40,182 nucleotides of DNA, taken from assembly GCA_023411715.1 (NCBI GenBank), contig JAEYOM010000128.1, forward strand, positions 1-40,182. Direction: 5' to 3'. The notes beneath the pieces are model-generated. The model was not told the origin of the DNA, searched no databases, and was given only the letters and a program-made list of their open reading frames with translations. This DNA comes from Bacillota bacterium (lineage in GTDB: Bacteria > Bacillota > Clostridia > Acetivibrionales > DTU013). Shown piece after piece: positions 23,776 to 31,967 of the stretch. Made by a program: the position numbers and the translations under genes. How positions within the stretch are numbered: the first letter of the stretch is position 1; each line of letters opens with the position of its first letter.

Positions 23776-23915
23776 AAAAGAACTATTTGAAAGTACTTCT
23801 TTGCTCCGCAGCGATGATCGGTGTGTTTGTAGCTTCTACGGTTTCGGTTTACGGCTGCTGGTTCTGGACATGGCACCAGAGAGAATGTCCGAAGTCCCTT
23901 ATCAGGGAAGATTAA
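23772..23915 (+). CDS. agrD: AgrD-type cyclic autoinducer peptide precursor, 47 residues
   Basis: This 47-residue peptide has an amphipathic N-terminal leader (MKKNYLKVLLCSAAMIGVFV), then a short core with Tyr27-Gly28-Cys29-Trp30-Phe31-Trp32-Thr33, then the tail ECPKSLIRED. The tail motif ECPKSL is the conserved AgrB recognition sequence of clostridial AgrD. A thiolactone ring of five residues from Cys29 to Thr33 (CWFWT) is inferred by analogy; the exact length must be measured. The start overlaps agrB by ATGA and a GAGAGGAGA ribosome binding site lies inside the agrB end. The core is exceptionally rich in aromatic residues. Confidence 0.85.
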   Translation: MKKNYLKVLLCSAAMIGVFVASTVSVYGCWFWTWHQRECPKSLIRED

Positions 23916-23916
23916 G

Positions 23917-23947
23917 AAAGGGGTAGATATCTACCCCTTTCTTTTTA
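23917..23947. terminator. Palindromic terminator between convergent agrBD and agrCA
   Basis: A perfect 24-base palindrome, 23917-23940, centred on GATATC, has AAAGGGGTAG arms and is followed on the plus strand by CTTTTT. It begins one base after the agrD stop. Its right half encodes the last codons of agrC. Confidence 0.75.
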
Positions 23948-25214
23948 GTATTTCTATGGTTTGAGTAAATACATTATCCTCATAGCTTGTCATATGCAGT
24001 ACGTTCCTGTTTTTCTCTATGATTTTCCTGATGATGGCCAACCCCATGCCTCTGCCGTCACCCTTTGTCGAATAGCCTTCTTTTGCTATCATTTGCAGAT
24101 CAGGCTTGCTTTCACAGTTATTGGAGATCGATATTTCTATGTATGAGTTCCCGTTTTGCATCTTTATACCGATAGATTTCGTAGATTTACAGGTCTCTTC
24201 AATGGCATTGTCGAGAAAGATGCCGATTATCTCGCATAACTCTGATATTTTTATACCCGGTATGTTTTCGATCTCACCTATGATGCTGAGATCTACAGAT
24301 ACACCTTTTTCATGGGCTAGATTTATTTTGGACGAGATGATACCGAACAGACCGGCATTCTTTAGATTGAATATCTCTGTACTACTGTGTTCGGAATTTT
24401 GAGTTATCAATTCCGAGATGTACTGCCTGAGTTCTGTGATTTTATCCATTTTAAGCATTGAGTTTATTACGGTCAGGTTATTGATCCAATCATGTTTGAA
24501 CCTCCTGAGGTCAAAGAGCGTACTGCGTAGAGATTCATTGTAGAATTTCTGCTGTGCAAGGTCTTCATCGCTGATGGTCTTTCTCAGTGTATTGATCCAC
24601 ATTATAACTATGAATACGCAGTAGGACAGCGATACGGCGGCTATAATGAGATATGCCGTAAGATTGAATGTTTCCAGATAAAAGTAAAGCGCCGAGGACG
24701 AACAGATAACAGCGAATGTAACAGCAGTCACTACCAGCATGAATTTATTATGACTTACTATTTTGATATATTTTTTAAGAGGCTTTATAAAGCTCAGAAG
24801 CAGGTAAGCCGTGAAATTAGCGAACAAGTTGCCAATCAGTAGCAGCAGCGGGCTGCTTCGAAATTTCTCTACCGTAAGGCTGGGTATGAAGAAATTCAAA
24901 GCTACCGGCACCAAAGCATCACCTACTGAAAGACCTATGCTGAACAGTGTAAAAATAAAAAAGGCTTGAATGAATGAACTTTTTTGAAAATAAATAATTA
25001 TTGCAATGGATAAAACCAACAGCGTTACCGGCTTGAAAGCGTACGGTGACAGAAAATAGGCTCCGATGCCGTTTATAACGCTGAACATGACTACAAAAAG
25101 TATACGATTGTTTTTCGGTACTATATGCTCCATTATATTTTTTACGAAGTGGTTTATTATAAGGGCTCCAATAAATGCAGAGGTAATATTAATTGAGATC
25201 AACTCATAGTTCAT
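23931..25214 (-). CDS. agrC: AgrC-type sensor histidine kinase
   Basis: This 427-residue kinase probably detects the cyclic AgrD peptide. The first 210 residues form six or seven membrane helices, as in AgrC. The dimerisation helix has FDLRRFKHDWINNL with the phospho-accepting His241, in the H-D-W form of this family. The GHKL ATP-binding domain follows, with EIIGIFLDNAIEETCKST (N box) and GDGRGMGLAIIRKI (G box). It overlaps agrA by four bases, so kinase and regulator are coupled. Its stop lies inside the palindrome shared with agrD. Confidence 0.9.
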   Translation of the reverse strand: MNYELISINITSAFIGALIINHFVKNIMEHIVPKNNRILFVVMFSVINGIGAYFLSPYAFKPVTLLVLSIAIIIYFQKSSFIQAFFIFTLFSIGLSVGDALVPVALNFFIPSLTVEKFRSSPLLLLIGNLFANFTAYLLLSFIKPLKKYIKIVSHNKFMLVVTAVTFAVICSSSALYFYLETFNLTAYLIIAAVSLSYCVFIVIMWINTLRKTISDEDLAQQKFYNESLRSTLFDLRRFKHDWINNLTVINSMLKMDKITELRQYISELITQNSEHSSTEIFNLKNAGLFGIISSKINLAHEKGVSVDLSIIGEIENIPGIKISELCEIIGIFLDNAIEETCKSTKSIGIKMQNGNSYIEISISNNCESKPDLQMIAKEGYSTKGDGRGMGLAIIRKIIEKNRNVLHMTSYEDNVFTQTIEILKRKG

Positions 25215-25936
25215 ATTTTTGTGCTTCTCCTTTCGCTGCAGAGGGAAAATGAATTATTTTTGGTTCCGAGCCTGCAGCTGAACCCGTTGGTCAAAACAAC
25301 GGTTCTGTTTTTTTTGTCTATATATTCAATATAATCCTTGTTTACAATAACTGCCCTGTGGCATTTGATAAACTTGTGGTCATCCATCCGGGATGAAATG
25401 GAATCAAGGCTTTCATATACCTCAAGCACTCTGTTCGCAGTATAGATTATCGTTTTTGTACCTTTTCTTATAACATGTGTAATGGAGTCGATAGGTATAT
25501 AGTAGGTACGTGAGCCTGTCTTGATTTCGATTACGCGTTTTTCGCTTTCGCGTTCTTCAATTTCCTTGTTCAGTTTCACAAGGCATTTTTCAAGGTTGTT
25601 TCCCACAGGTTTAGTGATAAAGTGATAAGCGTTGACGTCGAAAGCCTGCTGCATGAATTCCAGCATACCGGTGCAAAAGATGATCTCCGCCTTGATATTT
25701 TCCTTCCGAAGATATTTGGCAATATAAAGGCCGTTTACTTCCGAACGGAGGTTGATATCAATTATACAAACGTTGACCGAGTTGCTGCAGACTTCCGATA
25801 GAAATTCCCTGTATTCTGTTGTCGCTGCTACGATCTGACCCTTGATATTGTTTTTGGAAAACCAGGCAGGTAGAATTTGTTCGTATTCTTCCAGCATTTT
25901 TATATTGTCATCTAGAATAGCAATTGAAAGCATCAT
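25211..25936 (-). CDS. agrA: AgrA-type LytTR response regulator
   Basis: This 241-residue regulator has a receiver domain in which Asp60 (VCIIDINL) is the expected phosphorylation site. The receiver ends with FITKPVG, whose lysine is conserved. The LytTR DNA-binding domain starts near residue 130 with IEIKTGSRTYYIPIDSITHV and continues through HKFIKCHRAVIVNKDYIEY. ATG 25936 is preferred over GTG 25942 because AAGGGG at 25942-25947 would overlap the GTG. It is transcribed with agrC away from the AraC-like gene. Target sites cannot be shown by sequence alone. Confidence 0.9.
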   Translation of the reverse strand: MMLSIAILDDNIKMLEEYEQILPAWFSKNNIKGQIVAATTEYREFLSEVCSNSVNVCIIDINLRSEVNGLYIAKYLRKENIKAEIIFCTGMLEFMQQAFDVNAYHFITKPVGNNLEKCLVKLNKEIEERESEKRVIEIKTGSRTYYIPIDSITHVIRKGTKTIIYTANRVLEVYESLDSISSRMDDHKFIKCHRAVIVNKDYIEYIDKKNRTVVLTNGFSCRLGTKNNSFSLCSERRSTKI

Positions 25937-26089
25937 TAACACCCCTTCAAATAAATCTACTAAGGCGGTTTGAACATATGTAAATTAGCGCTCATCCTAT
26001 GCGAAATACCTAAAAATTTATAATGAAGAAAAAGTTGCTAGTAATCAAATATAGTATACTATTGAAATTTGTTCTTGAAAAGTAAGAAT

Positions 26090-26728
26090 TTAATACCCAC
26101 ATAACTGATACGCTGTCAGACCTGTGGTTTGTATAAAAAGAGTACCGAAATATGAGGTATTCAATCCCACAAGGCTTGCCAGATCGTCAACTTTGATGCG
26201 GGACCCAAGATTTTCATACACATACTGGATAGCGGCCTGAATACGTCGATCGTAACTGCTGTAAGGCACTTTGTAGTATAATATGTTGAAATAGCAGTGC
26301 AGGATGCTTAAGAAAATTGAACAAACCTTTAAAGTATAACCAGGTTTTTTATGTATCCATTCCATGTTCAGATCATGATGCATGGACAAAATATCGTCGC
26401 GTATGCCTATTTTTGAGATGACAGGAAACGGCAGTCCGACATGCTGGCCTTCAAGATTGAAAAGCCAGATGTTTGATGCATAACAGGCCATTGGATCGTC
26501 CGGGTCGATTTCGGCTTTCCTTATACTTCCCTTTGGTATGCAGACAAGATCACCTTTTTCAGCCTTGTATGATACTCCGTTGACTGTATATGTGACCTTG
26601 CCGTCGAAAATGTAGGTCAGGTCGATAAAGTTTATGGGGGCTTCATTCATTATCCAATCAGAAGTACAGTGCCTGCATATGAAGTATTTCATTTGAGGTA
26701 CGATATCTCTGTAATCGACTTTGTTCAT
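26090..26728 (-). CDS. AraC-family regulator, apparently truncated
   Basis: This 212-residue protein has an N-terminal cupin-like sensing domain (residues about 25-95, with IFDGKVTYTVNGVSYKAEKG and LVCIPKGSIRKAEI) and the first helix-turn-helix of an AraC DNA-binding domain near the C-terminus (IKVDDLASLVGLNTSYFG followed by TTGLTAYQL). The second helix-turn-helix of about 50 residues is missing, and the protein stops at LCGY. No continuation is seen in other frames downstream. It may be a pseudogene or a shortened protein that only dimerises. No ligand can be inferred. It lies upstream of agrA, same strand. Confidence 0.75.
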   Translation of the reverse strand: MNKVDYRDIVPQMKYFICRHCTSDWIMNEAPINFIDLTYIFDGKVTYTVNGVSYKAEKGDLVCIPKGSIRKAEIDPDDPMACYASNIWLFNLEGQHVGLPFPVISKIGIRDDILSMHHDLNMEWIHKKPGYTLKVCSIFLSILHCYFNILYYKVPYSSYDRRIQAAIQYVYENLGSRIKVDDLASLVGLNTSYFGTLFIQTTGLTAYQLCGY

Positions 26729-26849
26729 TGTTCCTCACATAACACGCAAAGATTGTAATACTGAATATTAATTAAGTTAATTCTAACCTGATATAAGAAA
26801 ATTATCAATGGTAAACACATTATATATTAAACGATATATATAATGCACG

Positions 26850-26877
26850 AAGGCCGCGGCAATATTGCCGCGGCCTT
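26850..26877 (-). terminator. GC-rich palindrome after the SLH gene
   Basis: A perfect 28-base palindrome with AAGGCCGCGGCAAT arms. It lies 20 bases past the stop of the SLH fragment. There is no T-run on the minus strand, so its role as terminator is uncertain. Confidence 0.5.
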
Positions 26878-26897
26878 TGCAAAGCCGGTTCTGAAGC

Positions 26898-28166
26898 CTA
26901 ATATTTATTGTATATCCTGTAAAGGAATACGGCTGCTTCAGCCCTTGTTGTATTATTCTTCGGAGTAATCTTGCTATTGCTTCCTTCGATCAGACCTTCG
27001 CTGACGATCGTTGCAATACTGTTTACTGCATAGGATGAAATACTGCCCTTATCAGTAAATCTGTCGAGTATGGAAGACTGACCTTTGCTGTTGACCTTCT
27101 TCATCAGCTTCAACGCTCTTTCAGTCATCGCCATCATATCCTGCCGTGTAATACTGGCGTTGGGTTCGAACTTGTTATTGCCCATGCCATCTGTAAGTCC
27201 GAGAGCTTTTGCAATGGCAATCTCATTATAGTAGTAAGCATCCTTGCTGATATCACTGAAATTGCCGTTGATCGTTGCATTTGCTCCTAGAGTTCTTACA
27301 AGGGAGTAGAGGAAGTCTGCTCTTGTAATGTTTGCTTTCGGCTCGAAGGTATTGCCGGTCGTCTTCAGTATATCCTTGGCAGCAAGCGCTTCGATGGATT
27401 TCTTTGCCCATGCTGAATTTTCGATATCGCTGAAGCTCTTCTGAACGAAAGCTACTGCATACTGACTGAAGTAGGTGGTAGTGAAGGTAACTGTACCGGT
27501 CTTTGCATCATACCTGCCGTTGGGAACCGTTACAACCTTACCTTTGCCGTCGATGCACCGGACGACTATGTTGTCGATATTCTTCAGTTCATCCACTGTA
27601 GGCTTGTAAGGTATCGATAAACTGACGGGTGCGCTTGGATTGTTCCATTCAGTGAGTTTCCCATCAACGGAAAGCGAAAGTTGAATTATAGGCCTATCAC
27701 CCAGGGTTGCCTTTACTTCTGCCGGAAGATTATCCTTGCTGCCTTGTCCTATTGATACTCCCGTATCTTTCCCGGTAACGCCGGATATCCCTTTGAGCAT
27801 ATTGTCTGGTATCGTAATCTTACCCAGCTTGGTTGAAATGGCAAGTGTGCCGTCTCCGTTTCCACCGCTCAATGAAGAGGTGGGTAGATTTACTGCGTAT
27901 GATTTTGCGTTTGCTACTTCAGGAATTACAATTGTAGTATCCTTTGCCAGCAGGTCTTTTGCCTTCGTATCATCCAGCGTGACAGTAGCTGTACTTCCGA
28001 CTAATGCAGCCTGCATGGTTACCGTACCGGACGGAGCAGCTGGTGGAGTAACGGGTGGAGTAGCCGGTGGAGTAGTCGTAGTCGGGGGATTGGATTCTGT
28101 TGTATCCGGATCATCACTTCTATCCTCGGTTACGGGAATAGTGATAACTTTGCATTCAGGTTGCAG
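26898..28166 (-). pseudogene. 5'-truncated S-layer homology (SLH) surface protein
   Basis: The open frame encodes a Pro/Thr-rich linker (PPTTTTPPATPPVTPP), a beta-rich domain of about 190 residues, and three SLH modules (starting FSDIENSAWAKKSIEAL, FSDISKDAYYYNEIAIAKAL and SSYAVNSIATIVSEGL) that would bind cell-wall polymer. Reading upstream, the frame stays open to a TGA at 28167-28169 with no ATG, GTG or TTG before the linker. The ATG at 28016 lies inside the protein and has no ribosome binding site. No signal peptide remains. The 3' end of a larger surface protein is the simplest reading, cut off beside a transposase remnant. Confidence 0.75.
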
Positions 28167-28202
28167 TCAAACAGGCTTTTGGGTAGACTTTTAGGAAAAT
28201 AA

Positions 28203-28228
28203 AAAAAGCCTTCAAAGAGGCTTTTTCT
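28203..28228 (-). terminator. Terminator hairpin upstream of the SLH fragment
   Basis: AAAAAGCC and GGCTTTTT pair on both strands with T-runs. On the minus strand the run is TTTTTTT, making it a strong terminator that would isolate the SLH fragment from any upstream minus-strand transcript. Confidence 0.75.
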
Positions 28229-28439
28229 TTACTGGTCAGACCGTCCGAAAAGTCCGATCCGTCAAATATTTATACAGAGTATTTGTATAGAGCTGTGAAG
28301 CCTGCGCATTATGAAATATAAAAATTATAAACATGCTAAAAGCCCTCCAGATAAATGATAAAAAGTAGAGAAAGATATTCGTGGTAGTCGCCGGATTGCT
28401 TGATAACACTGGATTTCGAGCCGTTTTTATGATAAAATA
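28229..28439. other. Intergenic remnant region
   Basis: No gene is supported. The region is AT-rich and lies between the terminator hairpin and the transposase remnant; I see no terminal inverted repeats or target duplication. Confidence 0.5.
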
Positions 28440-28727
28440 ATGGTATTAAAAACAGGTGGTGATTTCCATGAAATATATTACGGGGGAAAGCCGAAGCGCG
28501 ACAAGAAAGTCCTCATCAGGATGAAGCATACAGATGAAATGTCAACAAAGCGAATGTGTCTTTCAGAGCATCCTTTTGTCACAGTGAAATGGTACAACTT
28601 TGGACATTATGTTTTATGCCGGGGGAAGGAAAAAGTCACAGCGGAATTGGGACTTTGTTTTCTTGCCTACAACTTGCGTAGGGCAATCAATATGGTAGGA
28701 ATACAAAAGTTAATAGCAGCCATGTAG
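28440..28727 (+). pseudogene. IS1182-like transposase C-terminal remnant
   Basis: The frame encodes the last part of a DDE transposase. HPFVTVKWYNFGHYVLCRGK and the following TAELGLCFLAYNLRRAINMV match the C-terminal signature of IS1182-type transposases (HPFGTIK, KGK, ELxLxxLAYNLRR). The N-terminal two-thirds and the first catalytic residues are missing. It cannot act as a transposase. It is the likely trace of an insertion that also truncated the SLH gene. Confidence 0.75.
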
Positions 28728-28813
28728 GCTGCTTTCTTTATCTTTTCTTGGCTTTTATTGAGATTTCTGTTTTTGTTTTTCGAAAAATAGATAAAACAGT
28801 GCTTAAATATGCT

Positions 28814-28841
28814 AAAAACCCGCTAATTTAGCGGGTTTTTA
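28814..28841 (-). terminator. Terminator of tRNA-Lys
   Basis: AAAAACCCGCTAA and TTAGCGGGTTTTT pair around a short loop, giving T-runs on both strands. It lies ten bases past the tRNA 3' end on the minus strand. Confidence 0.8.
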
Positions 28842-28850
28842 GACAATCTG

Positions 28851-28926
28851 TGGTGCGCCATCAGGGATTCGAACCCGGGACACCCTGATTAAGAGTCAGG
28901 TGCTCTACCAACTGAGCTAATGGCGC
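28851..28926 (-). tRNA. tRNA-Lys(CTT)
   Basis: A 76-base cloverleaf on the minus strand. Acceptor GCGCCAT pairs with ATGGCGC; the anticodon stem CCTGA/TCAGG encloses CTCTTAA, anticodon CTT (plus-strand AAG at 28891-28893). CCA is encoded. A consensus promoter precedes it. Confidence 0.95.
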
Positions 28927-28947
28927 GCATCTCAACGACACTTCCTT

Positions 28948-28976
28948 ATTATAATGGCATCCTGCCGTGTTGTCAA
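28948..28976 (-). promoter_or_regulatory. Consensus promoter of tRNA-Lys
   Basis: On the minus strand, TTGACA (28976-28971), exactly 17 bases, then TATAAT (28953-28948). Both hexamers are perfect. The mature tRNA begins 22 bases after the -10. Confidence 0.9.
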
Positions 28977-29166
28977 CACCAAATTACTCCTTTTTTTTAC
29001 TCGAATTTTTTGCCTTGTGCAATATTCTAAATGCTGATTTCAATTGTTGTTACGGACATGATTAAAAAAACGGATTTTTAGCGGACACACAAAGGATTAT
29101 GTGAAATAAACGTAGAATAGATATATACCGTACAAAAGTATATATATGGGATAAGCGGGTGAACAT

Positions 29167-30351
29167 ATGGTTGGCTACAAAATAGACGTAGCTCAGCTCG
29201 ACAAGATCATTAAGAAAACTATAGAAGCAATAAACAACAGCAAAACGGAAATATATGATATCGCCGAAAGCTCCAGAAAGGAATGCAGAAAGCTCGAAGA
29301 GGAACTGACAGATCTTAAGCAGCAGGTCAGTCAGCTCATCAGCGAAGTCGAAGTACTTGAGGTCGCGCTCAAGGACAGCAAGCGCAAGCTGATGCTCATC
29401 AATAAAAACTTTTCAAATTATTCTCAGGTTGAACTTAAGGAAGCTTATGAAAAAGCCGATAACTTACGGGTAGAGCTTGCTGTAAAGCGTGAGATGGAAC
29501 AATTTCTCATCAGGCGTCGTAATGAGCTTGAAATAAGGATAAAAGATTCGCTGAAGATCGTTCAAAAGGCGGACAACCTTATAGCGCAGGTAGGCGCTGC
29601 TTTGGGCTATCTGACGGGCGATCTCCAGGAGGTCAGCCTACAGCTTGACGATCTGCAGCAAAGGCAGTTATTCGGACTCAAGATAATTAAAGCTCAGGAG
29701 GAGGAACGCCAGCGTGTAGCCAGAGATATCCACGACGGTCCTGCGCAGCTCCTGTCAAACGTTGTTCTGAAGGCGGAGATCTGCGAGAGGATGGTAGATG
29801 TAGATCTTGAGAAAACACGTGAAGAGCTCAGAAACCTGAAGAGGATCGTAAGAGACAGTCTGCAGGACGTAAGAAAGATTATCTACAACCTGAGGCCTAT
29901 GTCCCTGGACGACCTGGGCCTGATCCCGACATTACAGAGGTATGTGCTGACCTTCCAGGAGGAGACGGGTATAGCAGTCCTGTTCCAGACCAAAGGTTCA
30001 CAGCCTGAACTGAAGTCGGTAATCGCTCTGACTGTTTTCAGGATAGTTCAGGAAGCGATGAACAATGTAGTAAAGCATGCAATGGCAGATAACGTTTCTG
30101 TACATGTTGAGTTTATGGATTCCGAACTCAAACTGTTCGTAATAGACGATGGGCAGGGTTTTGACACGGAAAAGCTCAAGGAACACAATGAAGATATCGC
30201 AAGCGGTTTTGGACTTGTAAGCATGAGGGAAAGGGTGGAACTCCTTGGCGGAGACATGATAATCAGTTCTGAACCGGGCAGAGGCTCCCGGCTGAATATA
30301 TCGATACCTTTTACACAAGATGAGGAGGTCACAGATGGAAAGAAAGATTAA
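29167..30351 (+). CDS. degS: DegS-type sensor histidine kinase
   Basis: This 394-residue cytoplasmic kinase has a long N-terminal coiled coil (about residues 15-165, the DegS sensor region) and no membrane segment. The HisKA_3 helix has RQRVARDIHDGPAQLLSN with phospho-accepting His189, the same position as in Bacillus DegS. The ATP-binding domain ends the protein, with FRIVQEAMNNVVKHA (N box), IDDGQGFD and GFGLVSMRERVELLGG. It overlaps degU by 17 bases, so the two are coupled. The ribosome binding site (GCGGGTGA) is only moderate. Confidence 0.9.
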   Translation: MVGYKIDVAQLDKIIKKTIEAINNSKTEIYDIAESSRKECRKLEEELTDLKQQVSQLISEVEVLEVALKDSKRKLMLINKNFSNYSQVELKEAYEKADNLRVELAVKREMEQFLIRRRNELEIRIKDSLKIVQKADNLIAQVGAALGYLTGDLQEVSLQLDDLQQRQLFGLKIIKAQEEERQRVARDIHDGPAQLLSNVVLKAEICERMVDVDLEKTREELRNLKRIVRDSLQDVRKIIYNLRPMSLDDLGLIPTLQRYVLTFQEETGIAVLFQTKGSQPELKSVIALTVFRIVQEAMNNVVKHAMADNVSVHVEFMDSELKLFVIDDGQGFDTEKLKEHNEDIASGFGLVSMRERVELLGGDMIISSEPGRGSRLNISIPFTQDEEVTDGKKD

Positions 30352-30988
30352 TGTCCTGATTGCCGATGATCATCCGCTGATCAGGCAGGGACTGAAACAG
30401 ATTCTGGAACTCGAAAACGATATCTGCGTTATAGCTCAAGCTTCCAACGGAAATGAAGCGGTTCAGTTCGCCAGAGCATACAAACCCGACGTCGTTCTCA
30501 TGGATATAAACATGCCGGGTATCAGCGGGTTACAGGCCATACAGGAGATCAGGCAGGAGAAGCTGTCTTGTAAAATAGTCGTGCTGACTGTAAATGATGA
30601 CCGTGAATATTTGTTTAAGACGCTGCAGATGGGTGCGGAAGGATATGTGCTGAAGGATGCGGAACCGACAGTACTGATAGAGGCCATCCGAAATGTTTAT
30701 TCGGGGCAGTCCTATATACAGCCCAATTTGACGTCAGAGCTCGTGAAGGAATTTAACAGGGTAACGATGCATGACAAGGAAAAGCATGAGGACAATGACC
30801 TAACCGACCGTGAGATAGAGGTCCTGAAGCTTATTGCAGATGGTATGATCAATAAGGAAATTGCAAAGCAGTTGTATATAAGTGAAAAGACCGTCAAAAA
30901 CCATGTATCCAATATATTCAGAAAACTTAATGTTTCAGATAGGACCCAGGCCGCCATATACGCTTTCAAACACAATATAAAGAACTGA
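30335..30988 (+). CDS. degU: DegU-type NarL/FixJ response regulator
   Basis: This 217-residue regulator has a receiver domain with phospho-accepting Asp57 (VVLMDINMPGISG) and the conserved lysine in EGYVLKDAE. The C-terminal LuxR-type helix-turn-helix has LTDREIEVLKLIADGMINKE and YISEKTVKNHVSNIFRKLNV. ATG 30335 follows GAGGAGGTC by about five bases. It is probably activated by DegS. A terminator follows and the flp pilin gene begins 228 bases later, which makes the tad operon a candidate target. Confidence 0.92.
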   Translation: MERKINVLIADDHPLIRQGLKQILELENDICVIAQASNGNEAVQFARAYKPDVVLMDINMPGISGLQAIQEIRQEKLSCKIVVLTVNDDREYLFKTLQMGAEGYVLKDAEPTVLIEAIRNVYSGQSYIQPNLTSELVKEFNRVTMHDKEKHEDNDLTDREIEVLKLIADGMINKEIAKQLYISEKTVKNHVSNIFRKLNVSDRTQAAIYAFKHNIKN

Positions 30989-31057
30989 CTGCATACGGAT
31001 CAGACGCCTGTTACGGTAATACCGTGAAATAGTTCAATAGTCTTAAAAGTAAAGGGA

Positions 31058-31089
31058 CCTTCGGATAACTGAATCCGGAGGTTTTTTTT
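31058..31089 (+). terminator. Terminator after degSU
   Basis: CCTTCGGAT and ATCCGGAGG pair with one G-T, followed by eight T residues. It separates degSU from the pilus operon. Confidence 0.8.
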
Positions 31090-31215
31090 AGGCCTAATTC
31101 ATCAGCAAAAAAGGGGCGTACGACTGATAGTTAGAAAATGTAATCCGTCTTATAATAAACATGCAAGAGGGCAAATGAAAACAATGTGAATCGTTATGAA
31201 AATTAGAAAGGTGGC

Positions 31216-31437
31216 ATGAAAATGTTAGTATCAATGTTTAATTATCTGAAGGTCAGGCTGGCTAGCAAAAAGGGGCAGGGCATGGTTGAATACGGACTGA
31301 TTATAGGTCTCATAGCAATACTTGTTATCGGAGCGGTAGCTCTCTTCAAGGATCAGCTCATAGCTCTGTTCACTAACATCACGGGTGTCATAAAAGATAC
31401 CAATACTGACATAACATCAGCACCGGCTGGGACTTGA
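31216..31437 (+). CDS. flp: Flp-type pilin
   Basis: This 73-residue prepilin is the main subunit of a Tad/Flp pilus. The short leader ends in KKG, and cleavage before QGMVE puts the invariant Glu at +5, followed by Tyr (QGMVEYG) and a hydrophobic helix (LIIGLIAILVIGAVALF). AAAGGTGG precedes the first ATG; a second in-frame ATG two codons later is possible. It is the first gene of the operon, with a palindrome behind it. The prepilin peptidase is not in this window. Confidence 0.9.
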   Translation: MKMLVSMFNYLKVRLASKKGQGMVEYGLIIGLIAILVIGAVALFKDQLIALFTNITGVIKDTNTDITSAPAGT

Positions 31438-31459
31438 TCGTTATCGACAATATAATCAT

Positions 31460-31495
31460 AAAATTACCCTATCTGATATCAGATAGGGTAATTTT
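31460..31495 (+). terminator. Palindromic hairpin after flp
   Basis: A perfect 36-base palindrome centred on GATATC, with ACCCTATCTGA arms and flanking T residues. It is likely a partial terminator that keeps the pilin abundant relative to the assembly genes. Confidence 0.7.
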
Positions 31496-31554
31496 GTAAA
31501 GGTGCGGTCAGCCTGGCCGTACAGGGAAATGCAGCTGCGAAGGAGGTGCCAGCT

Positions 31555-31953
31555 ATGAAAAAAGGAAGAAATCACAAAAACAAAGGACAGTCCCTTGTTG
31601 AAACCGCATTGATGCTTCCCGTGGTTCTCCTTCTGCTGACAGGGATCATTGATTTCGGGCTTTTATTCAACAATTACCTTATTGTCAGCAATGCCTCGCG
31701 TGAAGGAGCAAGGGCGGCTGCGATCGGCAGCACGGATGAACAGATCAACACTGTTGTGGACAACGACACAGTATCTCTCGATCCGGATAACCTGACTGTT
31801 ACGATAGCTCCTGATGAGACGGAAGGCAAGGATACAGGCGATTCGGTAACGGTGACCGTACAATACAAGTACAGCATGATAACGCCAATAATAGCAGCAA
31901 TAGTCCCCGGCCCGATAAATCTGACTACAAGTACGACAATGCGTTGTGAGTAA
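31555..31953 (+). CDS. tadE: TadE-like pseudopilin
   Basis: This 132-residue minor pilin has the same processing signal as Flp: KNKGQSLVE puts cleavage after Gly and the Glu at +5. A hydrophobic helix (ALMLPVVLLLLTGIIDFG) follows, then NASREGARAAA, typical of TadE. The C-terminal region is beta-rich. ATG 31555, eight bases from GGAGG, is chosen over GTG 31546, which overlaps that GGAGG. Confidence 0.88.
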   Translation: MKKGRNHKNKGQSLVETALMLPVVLLLLTGIIDFGLLFNNYLIVSNASREGARAAAIGSTDEQINTVVDNDTVSLDPDNLTVTIAPDETEGKDTGDSVTVTVQYKYSMITPIIAAIVPGPINLTTSTTMRCE

Positions 31954-31967
31954 AACCGGAGGTATAT

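Noticed and set aside
28040..28080. Short repeated GGTGGAGTA motif that resembles a small CRISPR or VNTR
   Set aside because: It encodes the TPP(A/V) linker of the SLH fragment; there are no spacers of even length.
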